NCBI GenBank assembly: GCA_964611125.1
Contig: CAZSZO010000004.1
Coordinates: 1-64,000, forward strand
DNA: 64,000 bases
From: JAEUIX01 sp964611125
Lineage (GTDB): Bacteria; Planctomycetota; Phycisphaerae; Phycisphaerales; UBA1924
Reading direction: 5' to 3'
Part shown: positions 1 to 7,247 of the stretch, in pieces
Position numbering within the stretch: the stretch's first letter is position 1
Layout of the letters: every line of letters begins with the position of its first letter
The notes under the pieces: model-generated
Databases searched by the model: none
Told to the model about the DNA's origin: nothing
The model's input: only the letters and a program-made list of their open reading frames with translations
Program-made: the position numbers and the translations under genes

Positions 1-85
1 CCTCCGCCGATCCGCCCGCAGTTTGGCCGCAGTCCCGTCTCCGTTCTGGCCGCCCCGTCCCGCTCCCGACCTCACGGAATCACTC

Positions 86-484
86 ATGTTCGTCAACGAC
101 CCCATCTCCGACATGCTGACGCGGATCCGCAACTCCCTGCGGAACAAGGCCAAGACCGTCGAGTGCCTCAACTCGCGCGTCTGCCGCGGCATCGCCGACG
201 TGCTGCGCGACGAGGGCTACATCGACAGCTACGAGGTCAAGGACGACGGCCGCAGCGGCAAGATCGTCATCAAGCTGCGCTACGGCCCGCGCGGGGAGAA
301 GATCCTCAACACCCTGCATCGCGAGTCGAAGCCCGGCCGGCGCGTGTACCGCTCGGTCGAGGAGCTTCCCCGGCCGCTGCAGGGCCTGGGCATCGCCATC
401 GTCTCCACGTCCAAGGGCGTGATGTCCGACCGCAAGGCCCGCACCGAGCGGGTCGGCGGTGAGCTGCTCTGCGTCGTCGACTGA
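86..484 (+). CDS. rpsH: 30S ribosomal protein S8
   Basis: This is S8, a primary 16S rRNA-binding protein of the small subunit platform. The product is 132 residues, the normal length. The N-terminus (MFVNDPISDMLTRIRN) and the C-terminal signature (IVSTSKGVMSDRKAR, then GGELLC) are typical. I chose the ATG at 86 rather than an upstream ATG at 23, because the family starts directly before the NDPISDMLTRIRN block. No strong Shine-Dalgarno is present. It is the first gene of an spc-type run; the 85 bases before it hold no recognisable gene. Confidence 0.96.
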   Translation: MFVNDPISDMLTRIRNSLRNKAKTVECLNSRVCRGIADVLRDEGYIDSYEVKDDGRSGKIVIKLRYGPRGEKILNTLHRESKPGRRVYRSVEELPRPLQGLGIAIVSTSKGVMSDRKARTERVGGELLCVVD

Positions 485-563
485 TCCCGCCATCCACGCC
501 CACGCCGCCTCCCGCACCGCCTCGCCTCGCCTTCGCCCTTCTTGATCGTTTCGGAGCCTTCCC

Positions 564-1121
564 ATGTCACGCATCGGCCGCAAGCCCATCTCGGTTCCCG
601 CCAACGTGAAGGTCGCCATCAAGGGCGGCGTGGTGAACATCAGCGGCCCGCTCGGCGCGATCGACATCCCCTTCAAGCCGCAGGTGAAGGTCACCTGGAC
701 CGAGAGCGAGAAGTCGATCAAGGTCGCCATCGACCCCTCCGACGATGAGAACCGCGAAGTGGTCGCCCTGTGGGGCACCACCCGCGCGCTGATCGCCTCG
801 GCGATCCTCGGCGTCACCAAGGGCTACGGCAAGGACATGGAAGTGGTCGGCGTGGGCTGGACCGCTTCGGTGGTGGCCGGCAAGCTCAAGCTGGTCGTCG
901 GCTTCGCCAATCCCGTGATGCTCGACATCCCCAAGGACTGCAAGGTCGTCGTTGACAAGCAGATCATCCGCATCACCGGGCCCAACAAGCAGTCGGTCGG
1001 GCAGCTGGCCGCCGAGTGCCGGGCGGCCCGCAAGCCCGAGCCGTACAACGGCAAGGGCGTGAAGTACACCACCGAAGTCATCAAGAAGAAGGCCGGCAAG
1101 GCCTTCGGCGCCTCCGCCTGA
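564..1121 (+). CDS. rplF: 50S ribosomal protein L6
   Basis: L6 binds 23S rRNA near the sarcin-ricin loop. The product has 185 residues, slightly longer than the usual 177-180. The start MSRIGRKPISVPANV and the C-terminal EPYNGKGVKYTTEV block, which corresponds to the family motif PEPYKGKGI, identify it. A GGAG lies 9 bases before the ATG. It follows rpsH after a 79-base pyrimidine-rich spacer, unusually long for this operon. Confidence 0.96.
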   Translation: MSRIGRKPISVPANVKVAIKGGVVNISGPLGAIDIPFKPQVKVTWTESEKSIKVAIDPSDDENREVVALWGTTRALIASAILGVTKGYGKDMEVVGVGWTASVVAGKLKLVVGFANPVMLDIPKDCKVVVDKQIIRITGPNKQSVGQLAAECRAARKPEPYNGKGVKYTTEVIKKKAGKAFGASA

Positions 1122-1180
1122 TCCGCGCCGCCCGCACCCGGCCGCTCATCGCCATCTGAACCCCGTTTTTCGAGTCACCC

Positions 1181-1552
1181 ATGGACAAGGCCAAGAACAA
1201 AGTCGTCCGTCGCGAGCGTCGGCACATCGGCATCCGCAAGCGGATCGTCGGCATGCCGGCCCGCCCGCGCCTGAGCGTCTACAAGTCCCTCAACCACATC
1301 TACGCCCAGGTCATCGACGACCTCGCCGGCGCCACGATCGTCGCGGCGTCGACGCAGGACCCCGAGATCAAGGGCAAGCTGGAGAAGAAGACGGGCAACT
1401 CTTCCGCGGCCGCCGCGGTGGGCGCCCTGATCGCCCAGCGGGCCAAGTCCAAGGGGGTCTCGCTGGTCGCCTTCGACCGCGGCGGCTTCCGCTTCCATGG
1501 GCGCGTCAAGGCGCTGGCCGACGCCGCCCGCAAGGAAGGCCTGAAGTTCTGA
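1181..1552 (+). CDS. rplR: 50S ribosomal protein L18
   Basis: L18 binds 5S rRNA in the central protuberance of the large subunit. The 123-residue product has the usual basic N-terminus (RRERRHIGIRKRIVG), the PRLSVYKSLNHIYAQVIDD strand, and the family C-terminus FDRGGFRFHGRVKALADA. Order and strand match the spc operon (after L6, before S5). The spacer to rplF is 59 bases. Confidence 0.96.
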   Translation: MDKAKNKVVRRERRHIGIRKRIVGMPARPRLSVYKSLNHIYAQVIDDLAGATIVAASTQDPEIKGKLEKKTGNSSAAAAVGALIAQRAKSKGVSLVAFDRGGFRFHGRVKALADAARKEGLKF

Positions 1553-1652
1553 TTCGCTGACCCGCTCCCGTCTCGCCCACCGGTTCCCCCTGCTTCCAGC
1601 CCCGGCTTCCGACTTCGTCACCTGATCCCCCGACCTCGCCTGCGAGTCCCCC

Positions 1653-2378
1653 ATGCCTGAGCTTCTTGACGAGAAATCATCGATTGAGTCGACCACCATC
1701 GGCGTCTACCGCACGTCGGCGACGGTGAAGGGCGGACGCCGGTTCTCCTTCGGCGCCATCGTCGTCGTGGGCGACCGCAACGGGCGCGTCGGCTTCGGCT
1801 ACGCCAAGGGCAACGAAGTGCCCAACGCCATCGAGAAGGCCCAGAAGGACGGCCAGAAGAAGCTGATCAACATGCCGCGCGTCGGCACGACGATCCACCA
1901 CGAGGTGCAGGGCAAGTTCTCCTCGGCGACGGTGCGGCTCATCCCGGCCTCGCCCGGGACCGGCGTCGTCGCGGGCACCGTTGTCCGCGCCGTGCTCGAT
2001 CTCGCCGGCGTGCAGGACTGCCTGACCAAGTGCTACGGCTCGACCAACCCTCAGAACGTCCTCAAGGCGGTCTTTGACGCTATCGATCGCCTCCGCTCCC
2101 CGGCGGCCATCGCTCAGCTCCGCGGCCAGAAGCTCGACGCCACCGAGATCGAAAAGAAGATCGAGGCCGGTAAGGCCTTCATGCCGGCGACCAAGAGCAA
2201 GAGCGATCGCCCCAAGGGCCCCGTCAACACGCTCGGCAACGATCGCAAGGGCGGTCGCGGCGGTCGCGGCGGCGGTGGTGGTGGTGGCCGCGGCGGTCGC
2301 GGCGGTGGTGGTGGTGGCGGCGGCGGCGGCGGTCCGATCGCGGCCCCGGCCCCGGCTGTCGACGCCCCGGCCCCTTAA
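1653..2378 (+). CDS. rpsE: 30S ribosomal protein S5 with glycine-rich C-terminal tail
   Basis: S5 takes part in decoding accuracy and mRNA helicase activity on the ribosome. The conserved part covers about residues 10-170 (TTIGVYRTSATVKGGRR, VGDRNGRVGFGYAKGNEV, LIPASPGTGVVAG). At 241 residues it is about 70 longer than usual. The extra C-terminus is a linker followed by a low-complexity Gly/Arg tail from about residue 200, encoded by GGT/GGC repeats near 2250-2332, ending in an Ala/Pro stretch. The tail resembles RGG-type RNA-binding tails, but that role is inference. No rpmD follows it. Confidence 0.95.
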   Translation: MPELLDEKSSIESTTIGVYRTSATVKGGRRFSFGAIVVVGDRNGRVGFGYAKGNEVPNAIEKAQKDGQKKLINMPRVGTTIHHEVQGKFSSATVRLIPASPGTGVVAGTVVRAVLDLAGVQDCLTKCYGSTNPQNVLKAVFDAIDRLRSPAAIAQLRGQKLDATEIEKKIEAGKAFMPATKSKSDRPKGPVNTLGNDRKGGRGGRGGGGGGGRGGRGGGGGGGGGGGPIAAPAPAVDAPAP

Positions 2379-2462
2379 CTGCTCCTCGCCGATTCAGTCA
2401 TTTCGGTCCCCTGCGACCCGTTCAGTTCCGCCTTCGTCCGTACGCCCTGCTGAGAACTTCCC

Positions 2463-3050
2463 ATGATGATTCACGAGATCACCGCCAAGGTTGGCAGCTA
2501 CCCCGCCCGCAAGCGTGTGGGCCGCGGCCGCGGCTCAGGCTTGGGCAAGACCTCGGGTCGCGGCCAGAAGGGCGCGGGATCGCGCTCAGGCACCACTCGC
2601 CGCCCGGGCTTTGAAGGCGGTCAGATGCCGCTGTTCCGCCGCCTGCGGAAGTTCGGCTTCTCCAACGCCCGCTTCGCCACCGAGTTCTGGGTGGTCAACA
2701 TCCGCGACATCGTCGACCACCCCGCCTTCGCCAAGGGCGGCAAGGTCGACGTCGCCAGCCTGGTCAAGGCCGGACTGGTGCGTGACGATTCTCGCGACCT
2801 CAAGATCCTGGGCAGCCTGCCCGAGGGCGGCCTGAAGGTCAAGCTCGATGTCTCCGCCAGCCGTCTGTCGGCCGTGGCCCGCAAGGCGATCATTGACGCC
2901 GGCGGCGAGGTGGCCGAGTCCGGCACGCGGCGTGACTTCGTCCGCGGCGTCGACCGCAACAGCGAGGACCGCAAGCCCAAAAACCTCACCAAGAAGCTCA
3001 AGCGCGGCCGCAAGACCGGCGACAAGCCCAAGGTCGACACCGAGAGTTGA
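2463..3050 (+). CDS. rplO: 50S ribosomal protein L15 with basic C-terminal extension
   Basis: L15 is a late-assembly 23S rRNA-binding protein. The N-terminal signature GRGRGSGLGKTSGRGQKGAG and GFEGGQMPLFRRLRKFGF are diagnostic. The start is one of two consecutive ATGs (2463 or 2466). At 195 residues it is about 45-50 longer than the usual 145-150; the extra part is a Lys/Arg-rich tail (EDRKPKNLTKKLKRGRK). In most bacteria rpmD (L30) sits between rpsE and rplO, but here the 84-base gap is too small and contains no candidate. A terminator follows at 3124. Confidence 0.95.
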   Translation: MMIHEITAKVGSYPARKRVGRGRGSGLGKTSGRGQKGAGSRSGTTRRPGFEGGQMPLFRRLRKFGFSNARFATEFWVVNIRDIVDHPAFAKGGKVDVASLVKAGLVRDDSRDLKILGSLPEGGLKVKLDVSASRLSAVARKAIIDAGGEVAESGTRRDFVRGVDRNSEDRKPKNLTKKLKRGRKTGDKPKVDTES

Positions 3051-3123
3051 AGCCACCGGCCCCCACCCACCGGCCCCCGCAGGCCGGCGCCCGCAGGCCG
3101 GTTGGAACCGTGAATCGCCCCAT

Positions 3124-3152
3124 GACCCGGCCCCCGCGCCGGGTCTGTTTTT
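3124..3152 (+). terminator. Rho-independent terminator after rplO
   Basis: A perfect 8-bp stem (GACCCGGC at 3124-3131 with GCCGGGTC at 3138-3145, 6-base loop) is followed directly by TGTTTTT. It lies 74 bases after the rplO stop and would separate the ribosomal genes from secY, which are usually cotranscribed. Confidence 0.7.
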
Positions 3153-3176
3153 GGAGGGAGCCGCCTCCTGGTCGCC

Positions 3177-3182
3177 TACCAT
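3177..3182 (+). promoter_or_regulatory. Putative -10 element (TACCAT) upstream of secY
   Basis: TACCAT lies 66 bases before the secY start and just after the rplO terminator, where a new transcription unit would have to begin. No convincing -35 element is visible. Assigned by analogy with other TAnnnT hexamers in the window. Confidence 0.3.
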
Positions 3183-3248
3183 GGGGACCGTTCGTTTCCT
3201 GATCGCTCGCCGCGCCGCCCCGGGGCGCGCGCCCGGACCCGCTGAAGA

Positions 3249-4646
3249 ATGCTGCAAGCCCTCATCAACGTCTTCCGCATCCCTGAGCTGCGCAACAAGA
3301 TCCTCTTCACGCTGGGTCTGCTGGCGGTGTATCGGATCGGGTACTGGATCCCGCTCCCAGGCGTGAACCAGGAGGAGCTGGCGAGGCTCTTTGAGACCGC
3401 AAACACCGACGGCAACGCGCTGCAGCGGGCCGCGAACTTCATCGCGATGTTCTCGGGCGGGGCCTTCTCGCACTCGACGATCTTCGGCCTGGGCATCATG
3501 CCCTACATCTCGGCGTCGATCATCATTCAGCTGCTCACGACCATCTATCCCAAGCTGAAGAAGCTGCAGGAGGAGGGCGCGACCGGGCGGCAGAAGATCA
3601 TGGAGTGGACTCGGTATATCACGCTGGCGTTGTGCGTGGTGCAGGCGTTCGGCTGGCTGAAGGTGAACACGACGCAGGCCTTGGTGTACGCCGAGTGGGC
3701 GCAGAACGGCCTGTGGTGGATCATGGCGATCGCGGCCCTGACGGCGGGGACGGTCTTCCTGATGTGGCTGGGCGAGCAGATCGACAAGTTCGGCATCGGC
3801 AACGGCGTGTCGATGATCATCATGGCGGGCATCGTGGCCCGTATCCCGGACGCCTGCCTGCGGGTGTGGCAGCAGTTCAGTCCCGGTGACGACACCAAGC
3901 TGGGCTGGATCAGCCTGCTCTTCATTGTGGGCGGCTTCGTGCTGGTGGTGGCGGGCTCAGTGGTGATGACGGTCGCGCAGCGGCGGATTCCCGTCCAGCA
4001 GGCCAAGCACACACGCGGGCGGAAGGTCTTCGGCGGGCAGCGGTCCTACCTGCCGCTGCGGGTCAATCACTCTGGCGTCATGCCGATCGTCTTCGCCAGC
4101 TCGCTGATGATCTTCCCGTCGGTGATCTTCGGCATGCTGCAGCAGCAGGCCTCATCGGGCCTGGGGCTCGAGCACTGGCTGACGCGGGTGGTCAGCTGGC
4201 TTTCGGACAACTTCCACATCGGTCAGTTCCCGTACATGATCGCTGAGGGGATCCTGATCTACTTCTTCGCCTACTTCTGGATCACCGTGCAGTTCAACCC
4301 CGAGGAGATGGCCAAGCAGCTGCGCGATCACGGCTCGTTCATTCCTGGCCTGCGGCCCGGCCCGCGCACCGCGGAGTACCTGGAAACGGTCATGGAGCGG
4401 ATCACCTTCGTCGGGGCCTCGATGCTGGCGGTGATCGCGGTCCTGCCCACGGCCATCAGCGAAGCGCTGAAGATCGACTACTCGATCACGCAGTTCCTGG
4501 GCGGCACGGGCATGCTCATCGTCGTGTCGGTCGTGCTCGATTTCATCCAGCGGGTTGAGGCCAACCTGCTGATGCGCAACTACGCGGGGTTCCTGGGCGG
4601 CGACGGCGGGAGCGGCCCGCGCATCCAGAGCGCCCGCTCGAACTGA
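3249..4646 (+). CDS. secY: Preprotein translocase subunit SecY
   Basis: SecY forms the protein-conducting channel of the Sec translocon in the cytoplasmic membrane. The 465-residue product has the family start (FRIPELRNKILFTLGLLAVYR), about ten hydrophobic segments, IMPYISASIIIQLLT at TM2, the cytoplasmic loop GATGRQKIMEWTRY, and QRRIPVQQAKH before the RVNHSGVMPIVFASS region. It is a little longer than the usual 430-450. The usual partners adk and map do not follow it; infA does. The start has only a weak purine stretch upstream (GAAGA). Confidence 0.96.
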   Translation: MLQALINVFRIPELRNKILFTLGLLAVYRIGYWIPLPGVNQEELARLFETANTDGNALQRAANFIAMFSGGAFSHSTIFGLGIMPYISASIIIQLLTTIYPKLKKLQEEGATGRQKIMEWTRYITLALCVVQAFGWLKVNTTQALVYAEWAQNGLWWIMAIAALTAGTVFLMWLGEQIDKFGIGNGVSMIIMAGIVARIPDACLRVWQQFSPGDDTKLGWISLLFIVGGFVLVVAGSVVMTVAQRRIPVQQAKHTRGRKVFGGQRSYLPLRVNHSGVMPIVFASSLMIFPSVIFGMLQQQASSGLGLEHWLTRVVSWLSDNFHIGQFPYMIAEGILIYFFAYFWITVQFNPEEMAKQLRDHGSFIPGLRPGPRTAEYLETVMERITFVGASMLAVIAVLPTAISEALKIDYSITQFLGGTGMLIVVSVVLDFIQRVEANLLMRNYAGFLGGDGGSGPRIQSARSN

Positions 4647-4740
4647 CGCCTCCTACGCTCCAGCGGCAGCCTTCATCCACCAAGCCCGATGCGCCCGCCG
4701 CCGCTGGGTTCAAGTCCGCTTCGCCGCTTTCGCCGGCCGA

Positions 4741-4756
4741 GGAACCGTGAATCGCC
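4741..4756 (+). repeat. 16-base repeat shared by the infA leader and the rplO-secY spacer
   Basis: GGAACCGTGAATCGCC occurs at 4741-4756, ending two bases before the infA ATG, and identically at 3104-3119, just upstream of the rplO terminator stem. In both copies it follows a GGCCG block and an ATG comes 1-2 bases later. The function is unknown. Confidence 0.5.
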
Positions 4757-4757
4757 T

Positions 4758-4976
4758 ATGTCCAAGCAAGACGACAAGCTGACGCTCGAGGCCGAAGTGG
4801 TGGAAGCGCTGCCCAACGCGATGTTCCGCGTCAAGCTCCCCAACAACCTCACCGTATTGGGGTACGTCTCGGGCAAGATGCGGATGAACTACATCCGAAT
4901 CCTTCCGGGCGACCGCGTGACGGTGGAGCTCTCGCCGTACGACCTGACCCGGGCTCGGATCACCTTCCGGCACTGA
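4758..4976 (+). CDS. infA: Translation initiation factor IF-1
   Basis: IF-1 binds the ribosomal A site during initiation. The 72-residue S1-like OB-fold protein is of standard length. Motifs include EAEVVEALPNAMFRVKLPN, GKMRMNYIRILPGDRV and ELSPYDLTRARITFR. I chose the ATG at 4758 over one at 4689 because the upstream part is not conserved in the family. rpmJ, rpsM, rpsK and rpoA, which commonly follow, are absent from this window. Confidence 0.97.
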   Translation: MSKQDDKLTLEAEVVEALPNAMFRVKLPNNLTVLGYVSGKMRMNYIRILPGDRVTVELSPYDLTRARITFRH

Positions 4977-5001
4977 TTGCGTCCGCACGTCCCCCGCGGC
5001 C

Positions 5002-5007
5002 TATGAT
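5002..5007 (+). promoter_or_regulatory. Putative -10 element (TATGAT) for the zinc-ribbon gene
   Basis: TATGAT lies 61 bases before the ATG at 5069. It overlaps an alternative ATG at 5003, which argues that this upstream ATG is promoter rather than coding sequence. Confidence 0.35.
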
Positions 5008-5068
5008 GTTCATCGGCGTTGAGACCGCGAAGGACGCGCGGTTTTGTCGCCGGTGCGGAGCCGACAGA

Positions 5069-5875
5069 ATGACGGTGACAGCGAAGTTGCTGAGCCTTTT
5101 CCGAGTCGACCAGCAACTGCGAGGCCTAAGAACCCGCCTCGACGCCGCCGAGCGGTTCCTGCAGATCCAGCTTGATCAGCAGAGGGATATCGAGACCCGC
5201 TTCGCCTCGCTCACCACGCAGGTGCGCCAGGCCAAGGCCTCGATCGGCTCTGACGAGAGCGAGACCGCGGCGATCGACGCCCGCATGGCCTCGCTCCGCG
5301 AGCAGATGAACTCGGCCCGCACCAACAAGGAGTACTCGGCGTTCCTCACCGAGCTCAACTCCCTCAAGACCCAGAAGGACGCCATCGAGAAGCGCGAGCT
5401 GGAGCAGATGGAGAAGCTCCAGGTCATCGAGAAGCAGGCCGAGGAGCTGTCATCGCAGCGGGGCGAGCGCACCAAGATCGTCGAGACGGCCCGCACCGAC
5501 CGCGAGGCCAAGGCCGCGGAGATTCAGGGCCGCCTTGACGAACTGGCCATGCAGCGGGCCAAGCTCGCCGCGGAGGTCCCCAAGGACGCGCTGCGGATCT
5601 TCGAGGAGCTCGTCAAGGCGCGGGGCGACGACGCCATGGCCCAGGTCGAGGTGCTCGACCGGCGGGCCCACGAGTACACCTGCGCCGCCTGCCAGATGAC
5701 CCTGCCCGTCGAGACGCTCAACTTCATCGTCAAGGGCACGCTGGTCCGCTGCGCCAACTGCCAGTGCATTCTCTTCTCCGACGCCGAGCTCGACCTGCAC
5801 AAGCCGGGCGGCAAGGCCCCGTCCAAGGGCAAGGGCAAAGGCGGCAAGAAGGACGCAGCCGAGGCCGAAGTCTGA
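5069..5875 (+). CDS. C4-type zinc ribbon coiled-coil protein (CdsZ-like family)
   Basis: The product (268 residues) matches the family of bacterial coiled-coil proteins that end in a zinc ribbon (PF02591 type); a nucleic-acid or rRNA-related role is suspected for relatives but not shown here. Residues about 10-200 are a long charged coiled coil. The ribbon has Cys205-x2-Cys208 and Cys228-x2-Cys231 around a short hairpin (VETLNFIVKGTLVR). The C-terminus is a Lys/Gly tail. The start at 5069 has GGAG 9 bases upstream; an in-frame ATG at 5003 would add 22 residues including another CxxC, but it overlaps the putative -10. Confidence 0.85.
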   Translation: MTVTAKLLSLFRVDQQLRGLRTRLDAAERFLQIQLDQQRDIETRFASLTTQVRQAKASIGSDESETAAIDARMASLREQMNSARTNKEYSAFLTELNSLKTQKDAIEKRELEQMEKLQVIEKQAEELSSQRGERTKIVETARTDREAKAAEIQGRLDELAMQRAKLAAEVPKDALRIFEELVKARGDDAMAQVEVLDRRAHEYTCAACQMTLPVETLNFIVKGTLVRCANCQCILFSDAELDLHKPGGKAPSKGKGKGGKKDAAEAEV

Positions 5876-5910
5876 GCGGCCCACGTTCCGCACCTGCGGG
5901 AGACCGCATC

Positions 5911-6822
5911 ATGTCCGGCGCGGACGCCCGCAGCTTCCAGGCGTCCCCCGAAGCCGACCGAGCGTCATCGCGTCCCTCCGCCTCTCGCCCCGCAGGCGCC
6001 ATCGAGTTGTCGGTGATCGTGCCGATGTACAACGAGGCCAGGCGGATCGGCGCCACACTCGCCGATCTGATTCCCGCCCTCGCGGCGGGCCCGCTCCGGT
6101 CGGAGGTTCTGCTGCTCGATGACGGCTGCACCGACGCCACCGCCGAGGTCGTTCGGCCGTATCTGGCGCCAGCCGGCGCCGTCGAGTCGGTTCGCCTGGT
6201 CAGCCATGAGCGCAACCGCGGTAAAGGCGCTGCGGTCCGGACCGGGCTCGCGGCCTCCCGCGGCGCCTGGCGTCTCATGACCGACGCGGACAACTCCTGC
6301 CGGGTGGATCAGGTCGGCAAGCTGCTGGCCGAGGTCGAGCGGACCGGCGCGGCGATGGCGATCGGCTCCCGCGTGGCGCCGGGCGCTGCGGTGGAGGCCA
6401 AGGCCTTTCGCAGCCTGGCGGGCGGGGTGTTTCGTCTGGCCCTGTGGGCCATGGACATGAGCCTGGCTCAGGACACCCAGTGCGGCTTCAAGCTTTACCG
6501 GGCCGACTTTGCGGAATTGATCGTGCGCAACAGCGTGGAGGATGGGTTCGCCTTCGATATCGAGCACCTGGCGCTCGCCCGCCTGGCCGGCGCGCGCGTC
6601 GCGGAGGTGGGCGTTGAGTGGAAGCACTGCGACGGCGGCACGATTCATCCGATCCGCGACGGGCTGCGCATGGTGGCCCGCGTCGCGGTGATCAAGGCCC
6701 GGACCCGCTCGCTCGGGGCCGTCGTGCGGGGCGAGTTCGAGCGGCCGCCTGCTGAGGCGGCCCCGGCGCTCTCGCCGGTGGTCACGCGCGCCGGCGGGCG
6801 GGCTGTCGCCAAGAGTTCCTAG
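5911..6822 (+). CDS. Glycosyltransferase family 2, dolichyl-phosphate sugar synthase-like
   Basis: This is a 303-residue GT-A fold transferase of the DPG/DPM synthase type, which moves a sugar from a nucleotide donor to a polyprenyl phosphate or similar acceptor. Visible motifs are ELSVIVPMYNEARRI (residues 32-46), LLLDDGCTDATAE, NRGKGAAVRTGL, the metal-binding DADNS (125-129), and DTQCGFKLY (188-196), which is typical of this subgroup. No transmembrane helix is evident. A GGGAG precedes the chosen ATG by 8 bases. The acceptor is not predictable. Confidence 0.85.
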   Translation: MSGADARSFQASPEADRASSRPSASRPAGAIELSVIVPMYNEARRIGATLADLIPALAAGPLRSEVLLLDDGCTDATAEVVRPYLAPAGAVESVRLVSHERNRGKGAAVRTGLAASRGAWRLMTDADNSCRVDQVGKLLAEVERTGAAMAIGSRVAPGAAVEAKAFRSLAGGVFRLALWAMDMSLAQDTQCGFKLYRADFAELIVRNSVEDGFAFDIEHLALARLAGARVAEVGVEWKHCDGGTIHPIRDGLRMVARVAVIKARTRSLGAVVRGEFERPPAEAAPALSPVVTRAGGRAVAKSS

Positions 6823-6831
6823 CCTTGCTGC

Positions 6832-7197
6832 ATGAGCGACCTGCCGAAGTGTCCAAAGTGCGACGCCGATTTCACCTACCTCGATGGGGCCCTGTTTGTC
6901 TGCCCGTCCTGCGCGCACGAGTGGACAACCACTCAGCCCAGATCGGAATCGCCGGAAGACGATGGTGAGGCCGCCGAGGAAGATCAGGCCGTTCGCGACG
7001 CCAACGGCAACGTGCTGCAGACCGGTGATTCGGTCCTGGTCATCAAGGACCTGAAGGTCAAGGGCTCGTCGCTGGTGGTCAAGGGCGGAACCAAGGTGAA
7101 GAACATCCGCCTGGTCGACGGCGACCACAACATCGACTGCAAGATCGACGGCATCGGCTCGATGCAGCTCAAGTCGGAGTTCGTCAGGAAGGCGTGA
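6832..7197 (+). CDS. yjdM: YjdM/PhnA family zinc-ribbon protein
   Basis: The 121-residue product aligns end to end with the YjdM (formerly PhnA) family. Two CxxC knuckles (Cys7/Cys10 and Cys24/Cys27) form an N-terminal zinc ribbon. The C-terminal domain carries the family blocks DANGNVLQTGDSVLVIKDLK and GTKVKNIRLVDGDHNIDC. It has been linked by name to phosphonate use, but its molecular role is unsettled and no phn genes are nearby. It starts 10 bases after the glycosyltransferase stop. TAGCCT is 6 bases before the ATG and there is no Shine-Dalgarno. Confidence 0.92.
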   Translation: MSDLPKCPKCDADFTYLDGALFVCPSCAHEWTTTQPRSESPEDDGEAAEEDQAVRDANGNVLQTGDSVLVIKDLKVKGSSLVVKGGTKVKNIRLVDGDHNIDCKIDGIGSMQLKSEFVRKA

Positions 7198-7247
7198 TGC
7201 ACGCGACGCCACGTGGGGGTGCGGCTTGGTCTCCGGCTCCGCCCGGT

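Noticed and set aside
80..820. Long minus-strand frame across rpsH and rplF
   Set aside because: It is antisense to two certain ribosomal genes and its translation has no family features; high GC leaves such frames open.
2379..2462. rpmD (L30) between rpsE and rplO
   Set aside because: The gap is only 84 bases and no frame resembles L30.
3122..3202. 26-codon frame after the repeated 16-base element
   Set aside because: It reads through the terminator hairpin, is Pro/Arg-rich and does not match rpmJ or another small ribosomal protein.
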